Origin: Lactobacillales bacterium
GTDB taxonomy: Bacteria > Bacillota_I > Bacilli_A > RF39 > UBA660
DNA: 64,000 nucleotides
Direction: 5' to 3'
Assembly: GCA_015059545.1 (NCBI GenBank)
Contig: SVAG01000004.1
Location: 90,361 to 154,360, forward strand
Shown: positions 7,428 through 17,439 of the stretch, in pieces
How positions within the stretch are numbered: the first letter of the stretch is position 1
Layout of the letters: every line of letters starts with the position of its first letter
The notes under the pieces: generated by a model
What the model saw: only the letters and a program-made list of their open reading frames with translations
The model's database searches: none
What the model was told of the DNA's origin: nothing
Made by a program: the position numbers and the translations under genes

Positions 7428-9581
7428 ATGAATAAAGAGATAATAAAAAGTATAAGTAATGATTTAAATATAAAAGAAATACAAGTAGAAAAAACATTAG
7501 AACTTTTAATGGAAGGTAATACTATTCCTTTTATTGCACGTTATAGAAAAGAAGTAACAGGTGCTTTAGATGAAGAAAAAATTAAAAGTATAAACGAAGT
7601 ATATGAGTATCAAGTTAATTTATTAAGTAGAAAAGAAGATGTTATTAGATTAATAGATGAAAAAGGTTTAATGACTGATGAATTAAGAGAAAAAATAATG
7701 AGTGCTACTAAATTAGTAGAAGTAGAAGATTTATATAGACCATATAAAGAAAAGAAAAAAACAAAAGCTACAGATGCAATTAATAATGGACTTGAACCAC
7801 TTGCTAAAATGATTATGTCATTTAAAGTAACAGATTTGGATTCTACTGCATCTAAATATATAAATGATAAAGTTAAATCAGTAGAAGAGGCTATACAAGG
7901 TGCATCTTATATAATAGCTGAATGGATAAGTGATAATGCATATTACCGTAAATGGATAAGAAATTTTACATATAGAAATGGTATTATTGTATGTAAAGTA
8001 AAAAAAGATCATGAAGATACAAATAAAGTATATGAAATGTATTATGATTATAATGAAAAGGTAAGAGAAATTAAACCTCATAGAGTACTTGCTATAAATA
8101 GAGCAGAGAAAGAAAAAGTAATTACTGTAAGTATTAGTGTAGATAAAGATGAAATATTTAACTTTCTAGAAAGTAAAAATATTAAAGATGAAAAAAATGT
8201 AGCTTGTAACATTGTAAAAGAAGCTATTAAAGATAGTTATAAAAGATTAATAGAACCGTCTATTGAAAGAGAAATAAGAAGTGAATTAAAAGAAAAAGCA
8301 GAAGTAGTTGCTATTGATAACTTTGGTAAAAATTTAGAAGGTTTATTATTACAACCTCCTATAAAAGAAAAAATAGTTTTAGCGTTTGATCCAGGATTTG
8401 TTAATGGATGTAAAATAGCAGTTGTAGATAAAAATGGTAAATACCTAGATTCAACAGTTATTAAACCATTCTTAAAAAATATAAGTGAAACTAGTATTAA
8501 ATCTTGTAAAGAAGAAATAGTAAGATTAGTAAAAAAATATAATGTTGATATTATAGCTATAGGAAATGGTACAGCATCACGTGAAAGTGAAAAATTCTGT
8601 AGTGAATTAATTAAAGAATATAATTTAGATACAAAATATGTAATTGTATCAGAAGCAGGAGCATCCATCTACAGTGCATCTAAACTTGCTATTGAAGAAT
8701 TTCCTGATTTAGAAGTAGAAAAAAGAAGTGCTGTTAGTATTGGTAGAAGACTTCAAGATCCATTATCAGAACTTGTTAAAATACCACCAGATGGTATAGG
8801 TGTAGGTCTTTATCAACACGATGTATCTGCAAAAGATTTAAAAGAAAATTTAGATTTCGTTGTTACTAAAACAGTTAATAATGTAGGAGTTAATATAAAT
8901 ACAGCTTCAACATCTTTATTAAAATATGTTTCTGGTATAACAAGTAAAAATATAGAAAAAATTATTAGTTATAGAGAATCAAAAGGTAGAATTAATTCAA
9001 GAGAAGAAATCAAAAAACAAAAACTATTAAGTGATAAAGTATATGAACAAGCTATTGGTTTCTTAAGAATAACTGAAGGTGTTAATATTTTAGATGAAAC
9101 TAGTATTCACCCTGAAAGTTATGATATTACATTAAAATTATTAGAATCATTAGATTTAAAATTAACTGATATTGGTAGTGAAATATTAAAAGAAAAATTA
9201 GAAAATATAAATTTAGAAGAATACACTACTAAATTAAATACAGATATTTATACATTAGAAGATATCGTTAAATCACTTATTACACCTAATAGAGATCCTA
9301 GAGATGAAATGCCACAACCAATATTAAAAAGTGATGTTTTAAATATAGAAGATTTAAGTGTTGGTATGAAACTTCAAGGTACAGTTAGAAATGTAGTAGA
9401 TTTTGGAGCTTTTATAGATATAGGACTTCATAATGATGGATTAGTTCATATATCAAAAATAACTGATAAGTATATAAAACATCCTAGTGAAGTATTAAGT
9501 GTTGGAGATATAGTTGATTGCTATGTAGATCAAATAAATGTCGAAAAAGAAAAAGTGAATTTAAGATTAACAGAAAAATAG
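7428..9581 (+). CDS. tex: Tex family RNA-binding transcription accessory protein
   Basis: 717 aa, the normal length for Tex. Order: helical N-terminal domain (NTIPFIARYRKEVTGALDEE), YqgF/RuvX-like domain (VLAFDPGFVNGCKIAVVD near residue 320), helix-hairpin-helix repeats (NTASTSLLKYVSGI onward) and a C-terminal S1 domain (GTVRNVVDFGAFIDIGLHNDGLVHIS). Tex binds nucleic acid and influences transcription elongation and RNA turnover. The start follows a weak AAAGTAGGT site. It has its own promoter region and terminator and seems monocistronic. Confidence 0.95.
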   Translation: MNKEIIKSISNDLNIKEIQVEKTLELLMEGNTIPFIARYRKEVTGALDEEKIKSINEVYEYQVNLLSRKEDVIRLIDEKGLMTDELREKIMSATKLVEVEDLYRPYKEKKKTKATDAINNGLEPLAKMIMSFKVTDLDSTASKYINDKVKSVEEAIQGASYIIAEWISDNAYYRKWIRNFTYRNGIIVCKVKKDHEDTNKVYEMYYDYNEKVREIKPHRVLAINRAEKEKVITVSISVDKDEIFNFLESKNIKDEKNVACNIVKEAIKDSYKRLIEPSIEREIRSELKEKAEVVAIDNFGKNLEGLLLQPPIKEKIVLAFDPGFVNGCKIAVVDKNGKYLDSTVIKPFLKNISETSIKSCKEEIVRLVKKYNVDIIAIGNGTASRESEKFCSELIKEYNLDTKYVIVSEAGASIYSASKLAIEEFPDLEVEKRSAVSIGRRLQDPLSELVKIPPDGIGVGLYQHDVSAKDLKENLDFVVTKTVNNVGVNINTASTSLLKYVSGITSKNIEKIISYRESKGRINSREEIKKQKLLSDKVYEQAIGFLRITEGVNILDETSIHPESYDITLKLLESLDLKLTDIGSEILKEKLENINLEEYTTKLNTDIYTLEDIVKSLITPNRDPRDEMPQPILKSDVLNIEDLSVGMKLQGTVRNVVDFGAFIDIGLHNDGLVHISKITDKYIKHPSEVLSVGDIVDCYVDQINVEKEKVNLRLTEK

Positions 9582-9600
9582 ATTTTTATCTATTTTTTTT
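9573..9600 (+). terminator. Terminator after tex
   Basis: AAAATAGA and TCTATTTT arms around a short T/A loop followed by a T run; the tex stop is inside the stem. Confidence 0.8.
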
Positions 9601-9655
9601 CTTGACTGAAATTATATAAAAAGATATAATTTTTATAGTAAAGGAAGTGTAAAGA

Positions 9656-12520
9656 ATGAGACACAAAAATAAAAAGGGATTTACACTAATAGAACTTTTA
9701 GCCGTAATAATAATTATAGGAATAATTGCTCTTATTGCAGTTCCAAAAATGGCTAATGTAATAAAAGATTCTAAAAAGAAAACTTTTGAAAGTAGTGCAA
9801 ATGGACTAGTAGAAAGTGCTAAAATATATTATTCTTCAAAAACAGATGATGTAGATTTTGAAGGTAAAGTTTTTAAATTTGGAAAAAATGGAGATATAAG
9901 CGGATTAAAATTTAAAGGGGAAAAACCAACAGATGGTGAACTGGTAGTAAATTCATCTGGTGAAATAAAAATGTACATAACAGATGGTGAATATTGTGCC
10001 TTTAAAGATTTCAAAAGCAATGTTATAACTATAACTGAAGGAAAAGAATGTGTTCTTAAATCTGAAACACCTATAATTAGTTTAGCAGTAAACAAAGTTA
10101 CAACAAATAGAATTTCTTTAGTAGCAGAATGTAGTTATGAATCTGGAAAAGAAATTAATATAGATAAATATGAATTTAGTAAAGATGGTGGAAAAACTTG
10201 GAATTCAACATCTGATAAAAATTATTATACATATAGTAATCTAGAACAAAAAGAATATACATTTGCAGCAAGATGTATAACAACAGCAGGAACATCTGCT
10301 TCAAAACAAATAGTAACAAGTACAACAAAAATAGATGAAGTGATAATTAATGTACCAGAAGGATGGGCAAGAGAAAAAGAAATAACAATTTCTTATCCAA
10401 AAGGTAGATATGAATATCAATATCAAGAATTAGATAATGATAGTACAATAAGTGAAGATAAATGGGTAACTGTAGAAGAAACAGAAAACGGAAGTACACA
10501 TAATGTATTTAAGAAAACATATACTGAAAATAAATATATAATAGCTAGAGTGTTAGATAATACAGGTAATTATGTTGATTCAGCAAGTACAGCTATTCAA
10601 AAAATTGATAGAACTCCACCAGTATGTGGTAATTGGACAGGTAATTCTGAATGGACAAATAAAAATGTTACAGTAAAAGTATCATGTAATGAAACACAAG
10701 ATGAAACTAACAATATAAGTGGATGTTCATCAAGTAGTTATGATGTAAAAACATATTCAACAACAACAAAAACAGAAGCATTATCATATACAATAAAAGA
10801 TAATGCAGGTAATGAAACAACATGTTCAGATACAGTAGATGTTTATGTTGATAAAACAGCTCCGTCAATACCTACTATAGTTAACTCAAGTAGTGGTAAT
10901 TGGACGAAAGATGATGTAACAATTACAGCATCATCAACAGATACACATTCAGGTATAGATCAAATATATTATGGTTATGCAGATTCACCAACATTAACTA
11001 ATTGGGGAACTGATTATGTAGAAATTACGAATGGTAAAAAAATAAGTGGTACTTGGACATACGCAACAAATACTACAGTATATATTAGAGCATGTGATGT
11101 TGCAGGTAATTGTTCAGCTAGTACAACAACACCATTAAAAATTGATCATACAGCACCAGATGCAATAACAATAAGTAGTGTAGATAATAATGCAACCAGT
11201 ATAAAAATAAATTATACTGGTGGAGCTGATTCACAATCGGGTATTTTAAAATATGTATGTCACTATGGTACAAGTACTTCATTAGGTTCAACAAAGGATT
11301 TATCATCAACTGCTACAAGTTGTACGATAACAACAAATACAGGAACAAAATATTATTATAAAATATGTGCAATAAATAATGCTGGATTAGAAACATGTAG
11401 TAGTGTTGGAAATGTAACAACATGGATAGGAATACCAAGTGATACATATACTACAGGTGATGAAATTACATATGGTGGAAAAACATGGTTAGTTGTAAAA
11501 GATAATGGTTCTACTACAACATTGATAAGTAAATCAAATATAGCTACAGGAGCATATACAAGTGCAACAACTTCAATAGATAGTTATATAAGTGGAAATA
11601 CAACATTTGCATTAGATAAATCATTATTGGCATTAACAGGAGCAGGATTACCAACAAGAACAGCAATGCCAGCTAATTCAAGTGGAACACCATTCTGGAC
11701 AAAAACAACAGGTGGAGATGGATATTATATTTTAAATAGTAATGGAGCTACAACATATACAAAATATTCACGATCATCAACATCAAAATATACCTCTACA
11801 GTAACAGATGGTAATGTAACAACAGGAACAACTACAACGATATATAATGGTTTAAGTAGTAGTACAGCAGCTTTAAGTGCAGAATCAAGTGCAACAAATA
11901 TAACTTTAACGAATGGAGGATATAGTAATTCTCCAATATATGCATCAACTGATCGAACATCGGCAAGTTATACAGCAAGTAGTAATATTTCTACATATAC
12001 AAAATATATTACAGCAATAACAGCACTTCAACCTACTGATGCATATAGTGGACAAATTTATGGTTATGCTGTAGACATATTTACGGCTACTCCAGGTACT
12101 GCTAGAACTTCTAGTTCAACTAAAACTGTATCATACTGTAATAAAACAAGTGGTGTAGCAAGTGGAACTGTTAAAATAAATTCAACGATGGCAAGCAACA
12201 CCTCTATAACAGGTAATGAATGTGCAACATGTAAACTTAATTGTATGGATGTAGCAACTATACGTTATGGATGTTCTGGATCAGGATGTCAAAGTTATTG
12301 TGACACTACTGCTGAAGTTAAAAATCAATTGTTATGGTATTATAATCAAGAAGTTGGATCTACACAAACTGTTACATTAACAGCATCTTCTAGTAAATGG
12401 AAAGCAGGAACAGTTAACGTTGCAGATTCAGCTAGTTGTACTAAATATAATAATTATACATTATCAAGTCCAACTAAAAATATAGGTATAAGAACTGTGA
12501 TAACAGTAAAAGAAAGATAA
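9656..12520 (+). CDS. Very large type IV pilin-like protein with Ig-like domains
   Basis: 954 aa, far longer than normal pilins (about 140-200). The N-terminus is a classic class III signal: KKG^FTLIELLAVIIIIG, with the prepilin peptidase site after Gly8 and a hydrophobic helix. Residues about 120-600 hold tandem Ig/FN3-like domains separated by DRTPPVCG, DKTAPSIP and DHTAPDAI linkers. From about 600 onward a different domain starts (GDEITYGGKTWLVVKDNG), rich in Ser/Thr and containing clustered Cys (CATCKLNC, CSGSGCQSYC) that may form disulfides outside the cell. Likely a minor pilin or tip adhesin incorporated into a pilus. No assembly genes are in the window. AGGAAGTG precedes the ATG; own terminator follows. 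Confidence 0.85.
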   Translation: MRHKNKKGFTLIELLAVIIIIGIIALIAVPKMANVIKDSKKKTFESSANGLVESAKIYYSSKTDDVDFEGKVFKFGKNGDISGLKFKGEKPTDGELVVNSSGEIKMYITDGEYCAFKDFKSNVITITEGKECVLKSETPIISLAVNKVTTNRISLVAECSYESGKEINIDKYEFSKDGGKTWNSTSDKNYYTYSNLEQKEYTFAARCITTAGTSASKQIVTSTTKIDEVIINVPEGWAREKEITISYPKGRYEYQYQELDNDSTISEDKWVTVEETENGSTHNVFKKTYTENKYIIARVLDNTGNYVDSASTAIQKIDRTPPVCGNWTGNSEWTNKNVTVKVSCNETQDETNNISGCSSSSYDVKTYSTTTKTEALSYTIKDNAGNETTCSDTVDVYVDKTAPSIPTIVNSSSGNWTKDDVTITASSTDTHSGIDQIYYGYADSPTLTNWGTDYVEITNGKKISGTWTYATNTTVYIRACDVAGNCSASTTTPLKIDHTAPDAITISSVDNNATSIKINYTGGADSQSGILKYVCHYGTSTSLGSTKDLSSTATSCTITTNTGTKYYYKICAINNAGLETCSSVGNVTTWIGIPSDTYTTGDEITYGGKTWLVVKDNGSTTTLISKSNIATGAYTSATTSIDSYISGNTTFALDKSLLALTGAGLPTRTAMPANSSGTPFWTKTTGGDGYYILNSNGATTYTKYSRSSTSKYTSTVTDGNVTTGTTTTIYNGLSSSTAALSAESSATNITLTNGGYSNSPIYASTDRTSASYTASSNISTYTKYITAITALQPTDAYSGQIYGYAVDIFTATPGTARTSSSTKTVSYCNKTSGVASGTVKINSTMASNTSITGNECATCKLNCMDVATIRYGCSGSGCQSYCDTTAEVKNQLLWYYNQEVGSTQTVTLTASSSKWKAGTVNVADSASCTKYNNYTLSSPTKNIGIRTVITVKER

Positions 12521-12551
12521 AAAAATATCAGATTATTCTGATATTTTTTTT
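12520..12551. terminator. Bidirectional terminator between the large pilin and radical SAM genes
   Basis: AATATCAGA and TCTGATATT arms around TTAT, flanked by A and T runs; serves both convergent genes. Confidence 0.8.
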
Positions 12552-13465
12552 CCTTGATAAGAGTCTCTTCTAACTAATTCTTTATCTATTTCATTTAATA
12601 CAGTAAATTTTTTAGGTAACCAATTAGGTTCTATTAAATCTTCTAATTTAGGATCACCAGTAATTCTATTTATAACTATTTCTGGTCTTAAATATTCTAA
12701 TTGATCACATACAATGTCTACATATGCTTCTTTAGTTAAAATATGGAATGGTTTTTCTTTGTAAATTTTTTCTAATTTTGTGTTTTTTAAAATACTTAAC
12801 ATGTGTATTTTAATTCCTTGAATATCTAATTTATTTAAATATTTAATTGTTTCAATCATCATATCTTTTGTTTCATAAGGAAGTCCATTTATAACATGAA
12901 CTACAACATTAATATTTCTTTTTCTAAGTTCATTAACACAGTTTTCAAAACAATCTAAAGAATGACATCTATTTATAAAATTAGATGTTTCTTCATGTAT
13001 AGTTTGTAAGCCTAATTCTATTGTTAAATATGTTTTTTTAGATAATTCTTCTAAATAATCCATGCATTCATTTGTTATAGAATCGGGTCTAGTTGCTATA
13101 TTAAGACCTATAACATTATTAAGTTTTAATATAGTTTCATATTTTTCTATTAAAATATCTAGTGGAGCATATGTATTAGTGTGAGCTTGAAAATATCCAA
13201 TATATTTACCATCTTTCCATTTTTTCTCCATTATTTCTTTTACTTCATTAAATTGAGTTACTAAATCTTTATCTTTATCTCCTGCATATTCACCACTACC
13301 TAAATTAGAACAATAAATACATCCACCATATCCAACAGTTCCATCTATATTAGGACAAGTAAATCCAGCATTTAAACTTATTTTAAATACTTTAGAATTA
13401 AATTTATTTTTATAAAAATAATCAAGTGTATGATATCTTTTATTATTATAAGAATATTTAAACAT
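12533..13465 (-). CDS. TIGR01212 family radical SAM protein (YtqA-like)
   Basis: 310 aa. GFTCPNIDGTVGYGGCIYCS near residue 35 carries the spaced cysteines of this radical SAM subgroup (C-x14-C-x2-C variant), and YFQAHTNTYAP, GLNIATRPDS and ELGLQTIHEET follow as in YtqA/YhcC. The enzyme should bind a 4Fe-4S cluster and S-adenosylmethionine; related proteins have been tied to RNA or small-molecule modification, but the substrate is not established here. GGTGATTTT precedes the ATG on the minus strand. Monocistronic, convergent with the large pilin gene. Confidence 0.88.
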   Translation of the reverse strand: MFKYSYNNKRYHTLDYFYKNKFNSKVFKISLNAGFTCPNIDGTVGYGGCIYCSNLGSGEYAGDKDKDLVTQFNEVKEIMEKKWKDGKYIGYFQAHTNTYAPLDILIEKYETILKLNNVIGLNIATRPDSITNECMDYLEELSKKTYLTIELGLQTIHEETSNFINRCHSLDCFENCVNELRKRNINVVVHVINGLPYETKDMMIETIKYLNKLDIQGIKIHMLSILKNTKLEKIYKEKPFHILTKEAYVDIVCDQLEYLRPEIVINRITGDPKLEDLIEPNWLPKKFTVLNEIDKELVRRDSYQGKKISE

Positions 13466-13585
13466 AAAATCACCAATTCTATTATACCTATAAAATAATT
13501 GAAAATATAGTGAAAATTACTAAATTTTAACAAAAAACTTTATAAATTAATATATTTTTGATATAATTATTATGGAGGTTATAAT

Positions 13586-15052
13586 ATGAAAAAGAATAGT
13601 GTTATTAAAGCCATATTATTTGCATTTTTGGCATACGTGGTTTTAAGTTGGATTATTCCAGGTGGAGCATTCTCTCAAGGTTCTTTTACTAAAGGAGATA
13701 CAAATCCTATTGGAATAGGGGATATAGTTATTTATCCTATAACAACTTCTATTACATCAGTATTTGCTCTTATCGGTATAGTAGTTTTATTAATCGGTGG
13801 ACTTTATGGTGTAATGAATAAAACAGGTGTATACCAAAAAATGGTAGAAGGAACAGTTAAAAAATTTAATGGAAAAGAAAAAGCATTCTTAATTACTTCA
13901 ATATTAGTATTTGCTATTTTAGCTTCATTAACAACTTTAACACTTCCATTAATAATTATGGTACCATTCTTTGTAGCTGTAATTTTATCATTAGGTTACA
14001 ATAGAATGACAGCATTATTATCAACTTTTGGTGCTATTTTAGTTGGTAATATGGGAACTATAGTAGGTTACAATGCTAGTGGATATAATTATGTTAATTA
14101 TTTCTTCCAATTAAAAGTAACTGATAATATAGGTGCAAAAATAGCGTTATTAGTTTTATTAGTAATTATTTTAACATTGTTTGTTATTAAAACTAGTAAA
14201 CTACAAAAAGTGGAAACTAAAAAAGGTAGAAAATCTTCTAAAAAAGAAGAAGTTGCTACTGAAAGCTTAGAAATACCTTTATATAAAAAGGTAGAAGAAA
14301 GCAAAAAAAGCAGTATTCCATTAGTTGTTATTTTAGTTTTAACACTTATCGTTGCTTTAGTAGCAATGTTTGATTGGGCTGGAGCATTAGGTGTTGAAAA
14401 GACAATCTTTACTGAATGGTATAATGATATTATGGCAGTTAAATTAAATGGATATCCATTATTTAAAAATTTAATTGGTTCAGTAAATCCATTTGGTTAT
14501 TGGTCAAATTTTGAATTATCAATGTTATTAATTATAGTAATTATAATAATAGGATTTGTTTATAATTTAAAAGTAAAAGAAACATATGAAGCAGTGGTAG
14601 AAGGTATGAAAGAAATGCTACCAGTTGCTGTAGTAGCTGTTTTAGCTAATGTATTATTATTTGTAGATGTTACATTATTAAATAATTCATCACAAACAAT
14701 AGTAGCAACAATATATAATGTATTCTTTGAAATGTCAGAATCATTTAATTTTGCAATAGTAAGTATTGTTTCAGCTATTGGTTCATTAGTTAATAATGAT
14801 GTATATTATTTAATAAATAGCTTATATGATCCAGCAACAGCATTATATGCAAAAAATTTAAAAGAATTTACATATATTATGCAAGTTATTTATGGATTTG
14901 TTATGATGGTTGTACCTACAAGTGTAGGATTAGTAATAGGTTTAAAATATTTAAATGTTTCATTTAAAGAATGGTTTAAAGAAAACTGGAAATTATTATT
15001 AAGCTTATTAGTTGCAGCATTATTAGTAATTGCTATAGTAGCGTTAATTTAA
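13586..15052 (+). CDS. YfcC / C4-dicarboxylate-carrier-like membrane transporter
   Basis: 488 aa with about 12 hydrophobic segments. The start AILFAFLAYVVLSWIIPGGAFSQG and the glycine-rich repeat region (STFGAILVGNMGTIVGYNASGYN) resemble the YfcC/DcuC group of the ion-transporter superfamily, which carry dicarboxylates or amino acids. A lysine-rich cytoplasmic loop (about residues 205-240) separates the halves, which is usual for this fold. TATAAT at 13562 and TATGGAGG before the ATG give it its own promoter with a very short leader. Substrate unknown. Confidence 0.75.
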   Translation: MKKNSVIKAILFAFLAYVVLSWIIPGGAFSQGSFTKGDTNPIGIGDIVIYPITTSITSVFALIGIVVLLIGGLYGVMNKTGVYQKMVEGTVKKFNGKEKAFLITSILVFAILASLTTLTLPLIIMVPFFVAVILSLGYNRMTALLSTFGAILVGNMGTIVGYNASGYNYVNYFFQLKVTDNIGAKIALLVLLVIILTLFVIKTSKLQKVETKKGRKSSKKEEVATESLEIPLYKKVEESKKSSIPLVVILVLTLIVALVAMFDWAGALGVEKTIFTEWYNDIMAVKLNGYPLFKNLIGSVNPFGYWSNFELSMLLIIVIIIIGFVYNLKVKETYEAVVEGMKEMLPVAVVAVLANVLLFVDVTLLNNSSQTIVATIYNVFFEMSESFNFAIVSIVSAIGSLVNNDVYYLINSLYDPATALYAKNLKEFTYIMQVIYGFVMMVVPTSVGLVIGLKYLNVSFKEWFKENWKLLLSLLVAALLVIAIVALI

Positions 15053-15070
15053 GGGTTAAAACCCTTTTTC
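15051..15070 (+). terminator. Terminator after the YfcC-like gene
   Basis: AAGGGTT-AA-AACCCTT followed by T-rich sequence, starting at the stop codon. Confidence 0.75.
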
Positions 15071-15107
15071 TTTTTGTAAAAAAATGATAAAATAGTTATG
15101 TGATAGT

Positions 15108-15740
15108 ATGAAATATAGTATAAATGGTATAGAATGTAATGTTGTAGTAGAAAAAAAGAATAATAAAAATACTTATTTAAGAGTAAAAGAAAATAATCAA
15201 ATTTTAATAACAACTAATTATTTTACAAGTAAGAAACAAATATTAAAAATATTAGAATCAAATGAAAAATTTATATTAAAAAATTTAGAAAGATTAGAAA
15301 AAAAACAAGAAAAAAACGATAAATTTTATTTATTAGGTAAAGAATATAATATTATATTACTTCCTAATTCTAAAGTAGAAATTATTGATAATAATATATA
15401 TGTTGATAATTATAGAAAATTAGAATTATGGTTAAATAAAGAAATGAAAAAATTATTTTTATCTAGGTTAGATTATATATATAATAAATTTGAAGAAGAT
15501 ATACCATATCCTAGTTTAAGAATTAGAAAGATGAAAACTAGATGGGGAGTATGTAATAAAAATGCTAAAGTAGTTACACTAAATAGTGAATTATTAAGAT
15601 ATGATTTAGAAAAATTAGATTATGTAATAACACATGAATTATCTCATTTTATATACTTTGATCATTCTAAATCATTTTGGACATTAGTAGAAAAGTATTG
15701 TCCAAATTATAAAAAAATAAGAAAAGAATTAAGGGATTAA
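15108..15740 (+). CDS. YgjP-type zinc metallopeptidase domain protein (DUF45)
   Basis: 210 aa. The family signature is present: MKTRWGVCNKNAKVVTLNSEL followed by VITHELSHFIYFDHSKSFW, where HELSH and a later His/Glu bind zinc. YgjP proteins are widespread; a hydrolase role is assumed from the HExxH motif and the substrate is unknown. The ATG has a weak upstream site (GTGATAG), and the gene overlaps closely with the HD gene that follows (one base gap), so translation of the pair is probably coupled. Confidence 0.85.
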   Translation: MKYSINGIECNVVVEKKNNKNTYLRVKENNQILITTNYFTSKKQILKILESNEKFILKNLERLEKKQEKNDKFYLLGKEYNIILLPNSKVEIIDNNIYVDNYRKLELWLNKEMKKLFLSRLDYIYNKFEEDIPYPSLRIRKMKTRWGVCNKNAKVVTLNSELLRYDLEKLDYVITHELSHFIYFDHSKSFWTLVEKYCPNYKKIRKELRD

Positions 15741-15741
15741 T

Positions 15742-16470
15742 ATGGAAGATTTAAAAAATGAATTTAGTTTATATATCAAAAATAACTATGATATGAGTAA
15801 TGATAATATAATAAGAAAATATTATCATTCATATAGAGTTATGGATTTATGTAGAATAATTGCTAAAAGTGAAAATATGAATAATAATGATATAGAAATA
15901 GCTTCATATATGGGTTTATTGCATGATATAGGAAGATTTGAACAATGGAAATTATATAATACTTATAATGATTTAAAATCTATAGATCATGCTGACTTAG
16001 GTATTAAAATATTATTTGATTATCAAAAAATAAAAAGATTTTATTTACTTAAAGATAATTATGATGAAATATATGATGCTATAAGATATCATAATAAATT
16101 AGAAATACCTAATAGTTTATCAGAACATAATAAAAGAATGTGTAAGGTACTTAGAGATGCAGATAAATTAGATATACTTTATTTAATATCAATAAAGGCA
16201 ATTAAAACAGAAGAATCAAACGAAGAAATATCTTCTAAAGTAAAAGAAGCATTTTTAAATAAAAAATCAATTGATAAAAAAGATGTTAAAAATCCAAATG
16301 ATAGTATATTACTTAGATTTGCTTTTATATTTGATTTAAACTATAAAAGTTCATTTTGGTATTTAAAACAATATAAGTTAATAGATAGAATATATGATAA
16401 TTTAACTAATAAAGAAATGTTTAAACCATATTTTGAATTGGTAAAAAATTATATTGACAATTATAAATAA
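15742..16470 (+). CDS. HD-domain phosphohydrolase, first of two paralogues
   Basis: 242 aa. HSYRVMDLC supplies the first His, [12 protein letters not shown] the HD pair, HADLG and YHNK later metal-ligand positions and DADKLDIL the final Asp. This is the family of small HD proteins that hydrolyse nucleotides or signalling nucleotides. It is followed, past a T-box leader, by a paralogue of equal length and motif order (16722), which indicates local duplication. It starts one base after the YgjP-type gene, in the same operon. The last codons contain the -35 box of the T-box promoter. Substrate unknown. Confidence 0.8.
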   Translation: MEDLKNEFSLYIKNNYDMSNDNIIRKYYHSYRVMDLCRIIAKSENMNNNDIEIASYMGLLHDIGRFEQWKLYNTYNDLKSIDHADLGIKILFDYQKIKRFYLLKDNYDEIYDAIRYHNKLEIPNSLSEHNKRMCKVLRDADKLDILYLISIKAIKTEESNEEISSKVKEAFLNKKSIDKKDVKNPNDSILLRFAFIFDLNYKSSFWYLKQYKLIDRIYDNLTNKEMFKPYFELVKNYIDNYK

Positions 16471-16482
16471 AATTAATATAAT
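16454..16482 (+). promoter_or_regulatory. Promoter of the valine T-box operon
   Basis: TTGACA (16454-16459), 17-base spacer, TATAAT (16477-16482): a perfect consensus promoter. The -35 box is within the last codons of the upstream HD gene. Confidence 0.85.
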
Positions 16483-16489
16483 TAGATAG

Positions 16490-16712
16490 TAAATACAAAG
16501 AAAAAGAGGAGTAATTATAGGCGTTTTATAGAGAGTTAGTGGTAGGTGTAAACTAATAAACAAATATAATGAAGGTAGCTTTGGAGTAGAATATCTGAAT
16601 ATTTAGGATATTACGTAATTATGCGTTAAATAAAAGAGGTAATTATTTAATTACAAATTAAGGTGGTACCACGTATAATCACGTCCTTATATAGGATGTG
16701 ATTTTTTATTTG
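16490..16712 (+). promoter_or_regulatory. T-box leader, probably tRNA-Val responsive
   Basis: The T-box sequence AAGGTGGTACCACG is at 16660-16673. Stem I begins with GAGAGTTAGTGGTAGGTG near 16532 and contains GAAGGTAGC (16571-16579), in which GTA (16575-16577) would be the specifier codon for valine. An intrinsic terminator follows: ATCACGTCC and GGATGTGAT arms (16678-16702) with a T run. Uncharged tRNA would stabilise the antiterminator and allow transcription of the HD paralogue and valS. The specifier is inferred from position and from valS downstream. Confidence 0.93.
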
Positions 16713-16721
16713 GAGGTTAGT

Positions 16722-17438
16722 ATGAAAGAAATATTTGATAAATATGTTAGTAATTATAATTTAGAAAATGAAAAAATCAGATCTAGATATAAACATTGTC
16801 TTAGAGTAATGGAATTGAGTAGAAAATATTCTAAATTATTAGGATTTAGTGATTATGATGTAGAACTTGCTACATTAATTGGATTAATACATGATATAGG
16901 AAGATTTGAACAAATAAAAATATATGATAGCTTTGATGATTCTAAAACAGTAGATCATGCTCATTTTGGTGTTAAAATCTTATTTGAAGAAGGAATGATT
17001 AAATCATTTTGGAAAAATGAAGAAGATTATGAATTAATAAGATTTGCTATAGAAAATCATAATAAATTTAAAATACCTAATATAGATGATGAAAGAATAA
17101 TGAAACATGCAAAACTAATTAGAGATATGGATAAATTAGATATTGTTTATTTATTAGGATATTTAAAAGATTTTAATACAAAAGCAACTAATGATGATAT
17201 ATCAGAAGAGTTTGTAAATGGTATTAAAAATCATCATTCATTACTATATAAATATAGAAAAAATCCTAATGATGATATAGTTATAAAATTTGGATATGTA
17301 TTTGATATATATAATGATATTTGTTTAATTGAAATGAAAGATAATTTAAATCATTATTATGAACAAATAGGAAATAAAGAAAAATTTGAAAAAATATATT
17401 TAGAAGTTATGAAATATATAGATGAAAGGACTTGTTAA
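16722..17438 (+). CDS. HD-domain phosphohydrolase, second paralogue, in the valS operon
   Basis: 238 aa from the ATG at 16722, which follows TTGGAGGTT at correct spacing; the in-frame ATG at 16698 lies in the T-box terminator and is rejected. The motif order is the same as in the gene at 15742: [36 protein letters not shown] and [10 protein letters not shown]. It is the first gene behind the valine T-box and its stop is one base before the valS start, so it is under tRNA-Val charging control. Why a nucleotide hydrolase-like protein is tied to valine starvation is unknown; (p)ppGpp-like signalling or tRNA repair are only guesses. Confidence 0.82.
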   Translation: MKEIFDKYVSNYNLENEKIRSRYKHCLRVMELSRKYSKLLGFSDYDVELATLIGLIHDIGRFEQIKIYDSFDDSKTVDHAHFGVKILFEEGMIKSFWKNEEDYELIRFAIENHNKFKIPNIDDERIMKHAKLIRDMDKLDIVYLLGYLKDFNTKATNDDISEEFVNGIKNHHSLLYKYRKNPNDDIVIKFGYVFDIYNDICLIEMKDNLNHYYEQIGNKEKFEKIYLEVMKYIDERTC

Positions 17439-17439
17439 T

